This document shows positions 13,587 to 20,162 of a DNA stretch of 20,162 nt, one piece after another. Positions within the stretch are counted from its first letter, which is position 1. The number at the start of each line of letters is the position of its first letter. The DNA is from Methanobacteriota archaeon. Lineage in GTDB: Archaea; Methanobacteriota; Methanobacteria; Methanobacteriales; Methanobacteriaceae. The notes below the pieces were generated by a model. The model saw only the letters and a program-made list of their open reading frames with translations. It was not told the DNA's origin and made no database searches. The stretch covers positions 1 through 20,162 of the forward strand of contig JAEZKE010000066.1 in assembly GCA_023436175.1 (NCBI GenBank). Direction: 5' to 3'. The position numbers were made by a program, and so were the translations under genes.

Positions 13587-14846
13587 CTAATACCATCCTG
13601 AAATTGAAAACTCACCTTCAAGAATTCTTCTTTTAAGTTCATCAGTGAGTTCCCGCGCTCGTCTAATATCAGATTGCCTGCATATTATAGGCACATCTCT
13701 AACTTCATCATCCATTTTGAATTTCAATTCACCACGTTTCATTTCGAACGCACCATGTTGGCATGAGTAGGCACACATACCACAACCAAAGCATCTTCCT
13801 GTATTTAAAATATCTTCGTATGCTCCAGTAGGACATCTTTCCCGTACTATACATACCCCACAGTCCATACATGCTTCAGGATTGTAAACTGGTCTTTCAT
13901 CATTATCACTCCAGACAGAAGCGTAGTCTGTAAACCCTAAAACTTTATGTCTTCCACGTATATCTGCAACAGGTAACGGTATATCCTTATTTAAGATAAA
14001 AGTGTTCTTCAAAATTTCATCGTTTAGAATTGGGATTGCAGCAGCTACACTGTTGAAAACTTCTGGCCCTGCAGCTGTTTTGAACCCGCCCAGGTAATGT
14101 GGATCCATATCAGCCATATCTGCAGAGATCATCAAGTTTGGTTTTTCAGGAGCGCTCCTTGTCCCACTGCCAAGAACAATTCCTTCAGATCCACACAACA
14201 GCACTTTAGTTCCTGTTTTTATTGTTTTCATCTCAGGGTCATTTTGCAGTGGATTCAATTCACCGCAACCTGAAAATGAAAGCCCTTTAAACGGCCCTTC
14301 CATATCTACAGCATTAAATATAGATGCAACAGGTTCTTCAGATGGGTTTAAAAATGCAGTGTAATTTTTAAATGCCAGTCGAGTTCCAATCATCCTCGCC
14401 ATGCCCATTTCATTAATATTTGTAGTGGACTTTATAATTTCACCGTTAATGGACTCAACTTCAATTTCAATGTCCTTTCCTTCCACAATATCTTTAAATA
14501 AGAAGCCACCACCATAATTTTCGTCATAAATACTGTGTGATGTACCATAAGCTATTAAATCAACAGATCCCAGCCATTCATTGGGACAAGGGCCCGGAAA
14601 TCCTGGAACACCGTTTAAAAGAACTTTTTTTGCTTTTTTAAATGATCCTGGTTCCCCCGCTTTTATGTGAAATATTGCAGCTGTTCCAGACATTATTCCA
14701 CATGTTCCTGTAGTTACAACATCAATATCTTCTGCTTTTGGTTCTTCTTCATTCATTACAAGATTACTAACCTCTTCTGCTGTTAGTACAGTTGCTTCTC
14801 CCCGTTGGATTTTCTGATTTATTTCTTCAATGTTACGAATGTTCAA
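13587..14846 (-). CDS. Homocysteine biosynthesis protein / methanogenesis marker 16 metalloprotein (DUF39 plus ferredoxin)
   Basis: A 419-residue protein of the DUF39 (COG1900) family, a group in which a Methanosarcina member with a partner ferredoxin is needed to make homocysteine from aspartate semialdehyde. DUF39 features visible are TTGTCGIMSG (C49), GFPGPCPNEWLG (C87), SGCGELNP (C194), GSEGIVLGSGTRS and ADMADMDPHYLGG. A two-cluster ferredoxin domain is fused at the C-terminus: C326, C329, C332, C338 and C352, C355, C358, C362. This fusion is the form known as methanogenesis marker 16. The start is TTG 14846 with GGGG seven bases upstream; no ATG is available. A TATA-like box lies near 14898-14910. 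It is convergent with the zinc-ribbon gene. Confidence 0.9.
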   Translation of the reverse strand: MNIRNIEEINQKIQRGEATVLTAEEVSNLVMNEEEPKAEDIDVVTTGTCGIMSGTAAIFHIKAGEPGSFKKAKKVLLNGVPGFPGPCPNEWLGSVDLIAYGTSHSIYDENYGGGFLFKDIVEGKDIEIEVESINGEIIKSTTNINEMGMARMIGTRLAFKNYTAFLNPSEEPVASIFNAVDMEGPFKGLSFSGCGELNPLQNDPEMKTIKTGTKVLLCGSEGIVLGSGTRSAPEKPNLMISADMADMDPHYLGGFKTAAGPEVFNSVAAAIPILNDEILKNTFILNKDIPLPVADIRGRHKVLGFTDYASVWSDNDERPVYNPEACMDCGVCIVRERCPTGAYEDILNTGRCFGCGMCAYSCQHGAFEMKRGELKFKMDDEVRDVPIICRQSDIRRARELTDELKRRILEGEFSISGWY

Positions 14847-15015
14847 AATACAACCCCTTAATTTTTTAGAATTATAACAATAGTTATATTAAACTAATTT
14901 ATATAAAAATATATCCTAATTTATTTCAATCAAACTATATTTATTTTATTAAAATTAAAAAAATAGAAATTAAAAGGAGTATTATCCAGTAAAAAGTAAA
15001 ATAATAGCTATTTAT
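14847..15015. other. Promoter region of the marker-16 gene
   Basis: AT-rich, no gene. On the minus strand TTTTTATATAAA near 14898-14910 is a probable TATA box about 55 bp before the TTG start. Confidence 0.45.
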
Positions 15016-15186
15016 CTATTTAGGTATACCCATATACTTTCGGGCCCCACCAGCTATGATCCATAGTATAATTGCACCAAATAAACCATATTTAAATTCA
15101 TATAGATTAAATACTCCGCCCAGGAGAACTATTAATCCCACGATACCCAAAATATACAGCATAAAATCCATTTGTCTATCTTCCAT
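15016..15186 (-). CDS. Small membrane protein, 56 residues
   Basis: A short gene with strong start signals: GGAGGA six bases before ATG 15186, and a TATA-like TTATATA on the minus strand at about 15261-15268. The product begins MEDRQMDFML. It has two hydrophobic stretches, YILGIVGLIVLLGGVF (residues 11-26) and GLFGAIILWIIAGGA (34-48), joined by NLYEFKY, and ends ARKYMGIPK. I do not recognise a family. It could be a small two-helix membrane peptide. It lies between the marker-16 gene and the MFS exporter, all on the minus strand, but with gaps of over 160 bp on both sides, so it is probably transcribed on its own. Confidence 0.75.
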   Translation of the reverse strand: MEDRQMDFMLYILGIVGLIVLLGGVFNLYEFKYGLFGAIILWIIAGGARKYMGIPK

Positions 15187-15381
15187 TTTTTGTCCTCCAC
15201 AATACTAATTTAAAGACCATTAAACTTTAATACAACGCTGTTTACTTATTCATAGCCGGATATATAAGTTTTATGGAAAAAAATAATCTATTAAATATCT
15301 TAATAATTTATAAATAGATTTATGCAAATATAAAATGAATATATTAACATTTAAGCCTTAAATTAAATTCATACTGTATTT

Positions 15382-16764
15382 TTAAATAGACGATATTTTT
15401 CCATAAACTGTTGCAAATATCCCCAGGAAACAGATTACTGCAAAAACCTTAAATGCAACTCTTATGCTTGCCAGTAAATTAAAATATGCGTCAGGAGTAA
15501 TTTGAACCTTTCCAATTATCAGTGAAAAGATTAGTATAACAATTCCAAAGCTTAAAACCTGTCCGCTGAGGCGCATTGTACTGGCCGTTGCAGAAGCTAC
15601 CCCATAGTTCCTTTTTTTAACAGATCCCATAATTGCATTGGTATTGGGAGAAGAAAAAAGCGCGAATCCTGAGCCAAGTACAAGCTGTCCAGCTATTATA
15701 TAAGGTAAACCTGTAAAAAATCCCACATCAATGAAAAATGAAAGGCCAACTGCAGTCAGTGTCATTCCAATTGAGGCCAATATTCTTGAATCAATCTTAT
15801 CAGATAATTCTCCAGCAACGGGAGATATAATAACCATTATAAGCGGCAGAGGTAGCAGTGCCAGTCCAGCCCTTTGGGGTGTGTACCCCAATATGTACTG
15901 TAAATAAAGACTCAGTAAAAAAACCGCACCTGTCGTTGTACTGTAGTTAATCAGCGCCGCCAAATTAGAAAATGCGAAAATTCTGTTTTTAAAGAACAAA
16001 CCCATATCTAAAAGAGGATTCTTAACTCTTTTATCCACTATAATAAATACCAAAATTCCAATAATCCCAGTTACAGTTAATATTATTCCCAAAGTCTCAG
16101 AAATCAATGAAAATCCATACATCAATAAAAAAAGGGCAAAACTGTATACCGCCGCACTTTTAACATCAAATTTTTCTCCCCTGCATTCAGCCCATTCTCC
16201 TTTTAACTTCAAAAGAACAAATAAAATCACTACTAAACCTAAAAATACATTTAAAAAGAAAATAGTTCTCCAACCTAGGTATTGCGTCATGATTCCGCCC
16301 AAAAAGGGGCCAATTGAAAGACCAAAATAGACTCCTGCAAGGTTAATTCCCAAAGCTTTGCCTCTCTCAGCTAAAGGAAAGACCGAAGTTAAAATAGCTA
16401 TCCCCGTGCCAAACATCATCGAAGCCCCAATTCCCTGAAAAGCCCTGAATAAAATAAGTAAAATCGCAGACGGTGCGATACCCGAAAGAAACGAAAAAAT
16501 AGTATATATAATTATTCCATAAGTAAAAATTCGCTTCAACCCATAAATATCTGCTATTCTCCCAAATGGAAGTGCAAAAATTGCTGAAGTTAATAGAAAT
16601 GATGCAGAAATCCAGCTGAGCAAAATTGCATCTGCTGCAAATTCATTTCCAATAGTTGGAAGCGCAATGTTGAGGGAAGAACCCATAAAAGGTACAAGAA
16701 AAGCAGCTAATGTTGCAGCCATTAATGCTGTCATTTTAGTTGCATCATTGGCTTTGCTGTCCAT
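15382..16764 (-). CDS. MFS transporter, DHA2 (EmrB/QacA-like) family
   Basis: A 460-residue integral membrane protein with about 14 predicted helices, matching the drug:H+ antiporter-2 family. The N-terminal half has FLVPFMGSSLNIALPTIG in helix 1 and the MFS motif A-like GRIADIYGLKRIF between helices 2 and 3. FRAFQGIGASMMFGTG lies in helix 4, and a motif C-like VYFGLSIGPFLGGIM in helix 5 is typical of antiporters. Substrate is unknown; efflux of a small molecule is the family role. It starts at ATG 16764 with AGGA about eight bases upstream. A hairpin array separates it from alaS upstream. Confidence 0.92.
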   Translation of the reverse strand: MDSKANDATKMTALMAATLAAFLVPFMGSSLNIALPTIGNEFAADAILLSWISASFLLTSAIFALPFGRIADIYGLKRIFTYGIIIYTIFSFLSGIAPSAILLILFRAFQGIGASMMFGTGIAILTSVFPLAERGKALGINLAGVYFGLSIGPFLGGIMTQYLGWRTIFFLNVFLGLVVILFVLLKLKGEWAECRGEKFDVKSAAVYSFALFLLMYGFSLISETLGIILTVTGIIGILVFIIVDKRVKNPLLDMGLFFKNRIFAFSNLAALINYSTTTGAVFLLSLYLQYILGYTPQRAGLALLPLPLIMVIISPVAGELSDKIDSRILASIGMTLTAVGLSFFIDVGFFTGLPYIIAGQLVLGSGFALFSSPNTNAIMGSVKKRNYGVASATASTMRLSGQVLSFGIVILIFSLIIGKVQITPDAYFNLLASIRVAFKVFAVICFLGIFATVYGKISSI

Positions 16765-16800
16765 AGTGGTTCCTTCTTAAATATAAGGAAATATTACCCT

Positions 16801-16895
16801 CGAAAATCCTCAAAATCTGTGATTTTGGGGCAGAAAAAATCTTCGATTTTTTCATGCTTCGATTTTATGGGCGTGTAAAAATTCTTTGAATTTTT
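16801..16895. repeat. Mini-hairpin array between alaS and the MFS gene
   Basis: Three hairpins: CCTCAAAATC with GATTTTGGGG (16808-16830, loop tgt, one T-G pair); GAAAAAATC with GATTTTTTC (16833-16853, loop ttc, perfect 9 bp); and AAAAATTC with GAATTTTT (16877-16895, loop ttt, perfect 8 bp). The block starting CGAAAAT..CCTCAAAATCTGT closely matches array A at 9447-9476. It may also end the alaS transcript, read on the minus strand. Confidence 0.8.
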
Positions 16896-16911
16896 GAGCG
16901 AAATAAATAAA

Positions 16912-19626
16912 TTAAAAATTAGCTTTAATTTGCTCTAACGCGAAATCAAGCGCTTCCGGGATTTTTTCAACCTTTGGCCCTGCACCCTGGGCAAGATTAG
17001 GTCTTCCGCCACCGCCACCGCCAAGAATTGCAGCAGCATCTTTTATGATACCGTTAATTTTGATACCATTTTCAAGTGCTTTTTTAGAGACTGCACCAAC
17101 TATTTTACCTTCACTGCTTCCAAGAACTACAACATCAACTTTTCCCTGTTTTTCTGTTAAGTCTGTTGCTATCTTTATAAGCCCATTCATGTCAGAATCA
17201 ATTATTTCACTTAAAATAATTAAATCCCCGATTTTTTCAGTTTTGTTTAAAATTCCCTCGGTTTTAAGTGATGCAATTTGTCCTTTAAGTTTATCAATTT
17301 CATTTTTAAAGGATTTCCACTCGTTGAAGAACCTATCACAGGTCTTAGGTAATTGCTCTGGTGTAACTTTGAATACATCTGAACTCTCTTTTAATATATT
17401 ATCGTTACGCTGTGCTGCTTCAATTGCAGCCTCACCTGCTGAAAATTCAATCCTTTCTACACCATCTTGAATTCTTTCGGTCTTGGTTATTTTTATAAGT
17501 CCAATATCTCCAGTTTGATTACAGTGTGTTCCCGCACATGCCTGTACATCAATTCCATCCACTACAACTGTCCTTATGTCCATTCCAGGGACAATTCCAC
17601 CCTGATATAATATGAATCCATATTTTTTCTCGGCTTCAGCCCTTGCCATCCAGTTTGTAAGTACAGGACGGTTTTCCATCACGAACTTATTTGCAAGCAG
17701 CTCAATCTCCTGAAGTTCTTCAGGTTCTATTCGTTTGTAATGGGTAAGGTCAATCCTTGATTTTTTAACTCCCTTTTGGGCTCCAGCTTGCCATATATGA
17801 TTCCCAAGAACTTTTCTTGCAGCTGCAACGATTAAGTGAGTTGCTGTGTGGTTTCTGGTTAAAGCCATTCTCCTAGAAATGTCAATCTGGCCGCTGATTA
17901 TTTGACCTTTATACGGGTGCACTTTCTCGATATCATCTTCAGCTACCCTGTGTAAAACAGTGTTGTTAACTTTTTCAGCATGTAAGACTTTTATTTTTTC
18001 GCCGCGGATCTCCAGATATCCAATATCAGAAGGTTGACCTCCCCCTTCAGGATAAAATACAGTTTGATCCAGTATTACATTATTTTCATAAGTTCCAAGT
18101 ACATGTGCCTCAAACTGTGTATCAAACGGTTTTTGGTAGAACAATAAATCAGTGGCTGGGAACTCAAGTTCAATTTCGGCTTTTTCTTCAGGCGCTTCTT
18201 CTTCATGCTCAGCAGCTACTAATGTATAGAAATTATCAGGTACTTTCACCTCAAATTTCATCTTTTCAGAGATTTCTTTGGTAGTCTCTGGAGGAATTCC
18301 ATGGGATTCATAAAGCTCCTTAAGGGTCTCAAACGGCATCTCAGTTTCGTTCCTTTTCCTGAGTTTTTTAATGCTCCTTTTAACAAGTTCCCTACCTTTT
18401 GAAACGGTCTTATCGTACCTTTTATCTTCTAAGATAATTATATTAAGTATTTGATCTTGATTTTGCCTGATTTCAGGGTAAGTCTTAGCCAGAAAATCAA
18501 GCTGTATTTTCATTATATCTGCCAGGGATTCTTTTAATCCCAACTCTTTTATGAAACGAATTGTTCTCCTTAAAACAAGTCTTGCAAGATACCCCTCTTT
18601 AACATTGGAAGGAATTACACCATCGGCGAGCATGAATGCAAGACATCTTGTATGGTCTGCAATTACATAAATCGCTTCCATTGGTTTTGTGGCCTTTTCA
18701 AGCTCATCTAAGGATATGTTAAGTCTATCTGCAACCCGTGACCTTAATTCTCTAAGGTCTGCAAAGGTTTCAATATCCATCATTCCTGCAACCTGAGCAT
18801 TTTCTGCCAGGATTTTCTCATCTACTTCAACGCTAGATAATTCCTTTAATTTCTGTATCACAGGTCCAAAGGAAGCATCGTAAGCTGTTGGAGTTCCCTG
18901 AGATATCCATGCAAATCTCTCAAGTCCATATCCAGTATCAACAACTGTAAGCGGAATTTCTTCGAGTTTTCCGCCAGGTAAAGTTTTATATTTTATAAAA
19001 ACAAGTGTTGCAAGTTCTACACCCCTGACACAAATTTCATAGCATGGACCTGCGTTTCCTCCGCCTTCCCACCATGATTCAATATATGTAATTTCTTCAG
19101 GGTTGATTCCAATAGATTTAATGAAGTCATGACAGTATTTTACTGTTTCATCTTCCCAGTAAATCTGTCGGTTGTCCAAATTAAAAGCGTGATGTGCACC
19201 CATTGTAAAACATGTCATGTGTCTGCCGGTCCTTCCGACATTATCTACATCGTTAAGTCTTATTGATGGTTGTGCTATTACTAAAGGGTTTGCAGGTGGT
19301 TCTACAGCTCCTGATGTTACCCATGGTTGAAAATCGTAGATTGAGGCACCTACTAAAAAAACATCATCTCTCCACCGTTTTGCAAGAACAGGATACCTTT
19401 TTATGGGCGTATGTCCATGTTGAGCAAAAAATTCATTAAAAGCTTTCTGAATTTCATAAAGGTCATATTTTTTATCTGTGGCTGGATTTCCAATAAATGT
19501 ATATTCATCGCAGGGGGCGTCCCCACATGTTTTTCTATCTCCAATTGACCAGAAATCGTTTCCACAAGTAATACAAGTTTTTTTAGTAAATCCAAGTTCT
19601 TCAAGTTGGCGAGACATAGTAATCAT
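16912..19626 (-). CDS. alaS: Alanyl-tRNA synthetase, archaeal type
   Basis: A 904-residue cytoplasmic enzyme that charges tRNA-Ala. The archaeal form has an N-terminal zinc site (C18, C21, C34, C39), then the class II catalytic core with GRTGRHMTCFTMGAHHAF and ESWWEGGGNAGPCYE. The editing domain carries the zinc motif RNHTATH (H593, H597) and CAGTHC (C697, H701), which removes wrongly attached Ser or Gly. The C-terminal DHHA1 domain has ILGGGGGGRPNLAQGAG near residues 867-882. ATG 19626 and ATG 19617 (MSRQLEEL) are both possible starts and neither has a ribosome binding site, so a leaderless message is likely; the family alignment would favour either. It lies downstream of the stalk-protein operon but after its terminator. 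Confidence 0.97.
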   Translation of the reverse strand: MITMSRQLEELGFTKKTCITCGNDFWSIGDRKTCGDAPCDEYTFIGNPATDKKYDLYEIQKAFNEFFAQHGHTPIKRYPVLAKRWRDDVFLVGASIYDFQPWVTSGAVEPPANPLVIAQPSIRLNDVDNVGRTGRHMTCFTMGAHHAFNLDNRQIYWEDETVKYCHDFIKSIGINPEEITYIESWWEGGGNAGPCYEICVRGVELATLVFIKYKTLPGGKLEEIPLTVVDTGYGLERFAWISQGTPTAYDASFGPVIQKLKELSSVEVDEKILAENAQVAGMMDIETFADLRELRSRVADRLNISLDELEKATKPMEAIYVIADHTRCLAFMLADGVIPSNVKEGYLARLVLRRTIRFIKELGLKESLADIMKIQLDFLAKTYPEIRQNQDQILNIIILEDKRYDKTVSKGRELVKRSIKKLRKRNETEMPFETLKELYESHGIPPETTKEISEKMKFEVKVPDNFYTLVAAEHEEEAPEEKAEIELEFPATDLLFYQKPFDTQFEAHVLGTYENNVILDQTVFYPEGGGQPSDIGYLEIRGEKIKVLHAEKVNNTVLHRVAEDDIEKVHPYKGQIISGQIDISRRMALTRNHTATHLIVAAARKVLGNHIWQAGAQKGVKKSRIDLTHYKRIEPEELQEIELLANKFVMENRPVLTNWMARAEAEKKYGFILYQGGIVPGMDIRTVVVDGIDVQACAGTHCNQTGDIGLIKITKTERIQDGVERIEFSAGEAAIEAAQRNDNILKESSDVFKVTPEQLPKTCDRFFNEWKSFKNEIDKLKGQIASLKTEGILNKTEKIGDLIILSEIIDSDMNGLIKIATDLTEKQGKVDVVVLGSSEGKIVGAVSKKALENGIKINGIIKDAAAILGGGGGGRPNLAQGAGPKVEKIPEALDFALEQIKANF

Positions 19627-19675
19627 TGATAAAAGTTATTAAATTTTATTAAATATTCAAAATAGTAGTGTAATC

Positions 19676-19712
19676 AAAATAAAAAAAATAGGAGAAAGCC
19701 AAAAATGGCTTT
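19676..19712 (-). terminator. Terminator after the ribosomal stalk operon
   Basis: Read on the minus strand, a perfect 7 bp stem AAAGCCA with TGGCTTT and a tttt loop begins seven bases after the L12 stop. A run of eight T's within a T-rich stretch follows. Confidence 0.7.
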
Positions 19713-19718
19713 TTGGAA

Positions 19719-20021
19719 TTATCCGAAGAGAGCGCCGAGACCTGCTGCGGCTTCTTCTTCTTTTTCTTCCTCTTCTTCTTCCTCTTCTTCTTCTTCAGGT
19801 TTTTCTTCAGCTGCTGGAGCTGCTGCTGCTGGAGCTGCTGCTGCTACTGCAGTTTTCTCCATTGCTTCTTCGATGTCCACATCTTCGAGTGCTGCGATTA
19901 ATGCTTTTACTCTAGCTTCATCTACTTCTGCTCCTGCTGCTTCTAATACTTTAGTTACATTTCCTTCGTTAATTTCCTGACCTGTTGTGTGCAATAACAT
20001 TGCTGCGTATACATATTCCAT
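19719..20021 (-). CDS. rpl12: Ribosomal protein L12 (archaeal P1)
   Basis: The 100-residue archaeal P1/L12 stalk protein, which recruits translation GTPases to the ribosome as dimers on P0. It has an N-terminal helical dimerisation domain (MEYVYAAMLLHTTGQEINE...), an alanine-rich hinge, a long run of glutamates, and the C-terminal GLGALFG factor-binding tip. The start is ATG 20021. An in-frame GTG at 20030 is part of the ribosome binding site AGGTGAT and is not the start. It lies 26 bp after the P0 gene in the usual L10-L12 order and is cotranscribed with it. The same acidic tail and GLGALFG end are found in P0. Confidence 0.95.
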   Translation of the reverse strand: MEYVYAAMLLHTTGQEINEGNVTKVLEAAGAEVDEARVKALIAALEDVDIEEAMEKTAVAAAAPAAAAPAAEEKPEEEEEEEEEEEKEEEAAAGLGALFG

Positions 20022-20047
20022 TAAAATCACCTTTTAATTTTATAAAT

Positions 20048-20162
20048 TTAACCAAACAAGGCACCTAACCCTGCTGCGGCATCTTCTTCTTTTTCTTCTT
20101 CCTCTTCTTCGTCTTCATCTTCTTCTTTTTCTTCGGATTTAACTTCAACAGCCTGTGGGCGT
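20048..20162 (-). CDS. rplP0: Ribosomal protein P0 / L10, C-terminal end (partial)
   Basis: Only the last 37 residues and the stop lie in the window; the gene continues to the right. The visible tail begins RPQAVEVKSEEK, is a dense Glu/Asp/Lys stretch and ends DAAAGLGALFG. This is the C-terminal acidic tail and factor-binding tip of archaeal P0 (uL10). Its position just before L12 confirms it. P0 anchors the L12 dimers to 23S rRNA. Confidence 0.93.
   Translation of the reverse strand, partial: RPQAVEVKSEEKEEDEDEEEEEEKEEDAAAGLGALFG

Noticed and set aside
19705..19980. Plus-strand frames rich in serine opposite the L12 gene
   Set aside because: They are antisense shadows of the glutamate- and alanine-rich codons of ribosomal protein L12.

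Overview
The window looks like chromosomal DNA of a pseudomurein-walled methanogen of the order Methanobacteriales, most likely Methanobacterium or a close relative. The evidence is AT-rich intergenic DNA with archaeal TATA boxes, a methanogenesis-marker-16 protein, an archaeal-type alanyl-tRNA synthetase, an archaeal P0/L12 stalk operon, and two secreted proteins with pseudomurein-binding repeats.

Left part (1-7080), housekeeping and cofactor genes. A MurD-like ligase, probably the coenzyme F430 synthetase CfbE, runs leftward off the edge. A gene-free stretch of about 700 bp separates it from hypD (NiFe-hydrogenase maturation). Then come an archaeal phosphoglycolate phosphatase, a TldE/PmbA-type protein whose start region is duplicated just upstream, two small unrecognised genes on the minus strand, and a radical SAM protein. 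The radical SAM gene shares a promoter region with the minus-strand pair.

Middle (about 6780-12700), accessory region. A segment of about 2.8 kb is duplicated head to tail. The ancestral unit was: 3' end of the radical SAM gene, a secreted transglutaminase-like protein with pseudomurein-binding repeats (a likely cell-wall peptide hydrolase), a secreted PepSY-like protein, and a hairpin array ending in a T-rich tract. The copies decayed reciprocally. Copy A keeps the radical SAM gene but its PepSY gene is a pseudogene. Copy B keeps PepSY but holds only a remnant of the radical SAM gene. Both transglutaminase genes are intact, share a structured leader and a conserved upstream box, and seem to start at a non-canonical AUU (or AUA) codon.

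The most unusual feature is a family of mini-hairpin arrays at 9366-9547, 9939-10011, 12366-12674 and 16801-16895. They are made of consecutive 7-10 bp stems, mostly with three-base loops. Comparing the two duplicated arrays shows that whole hairpins have been gained or lost as units. I recognise no described element that matches.

Right part (12940-20162). A zinc-ribbon membrane protein is followed by a minus-strand series: methanogenesis marker 16 / homocysteine biosynthesis protein, a 56-residue membrane protein, a 14-helix MFS exporter, alaS, ribosomal protein L12 and the end of ribosomal protein P0, with a terminator after L12.
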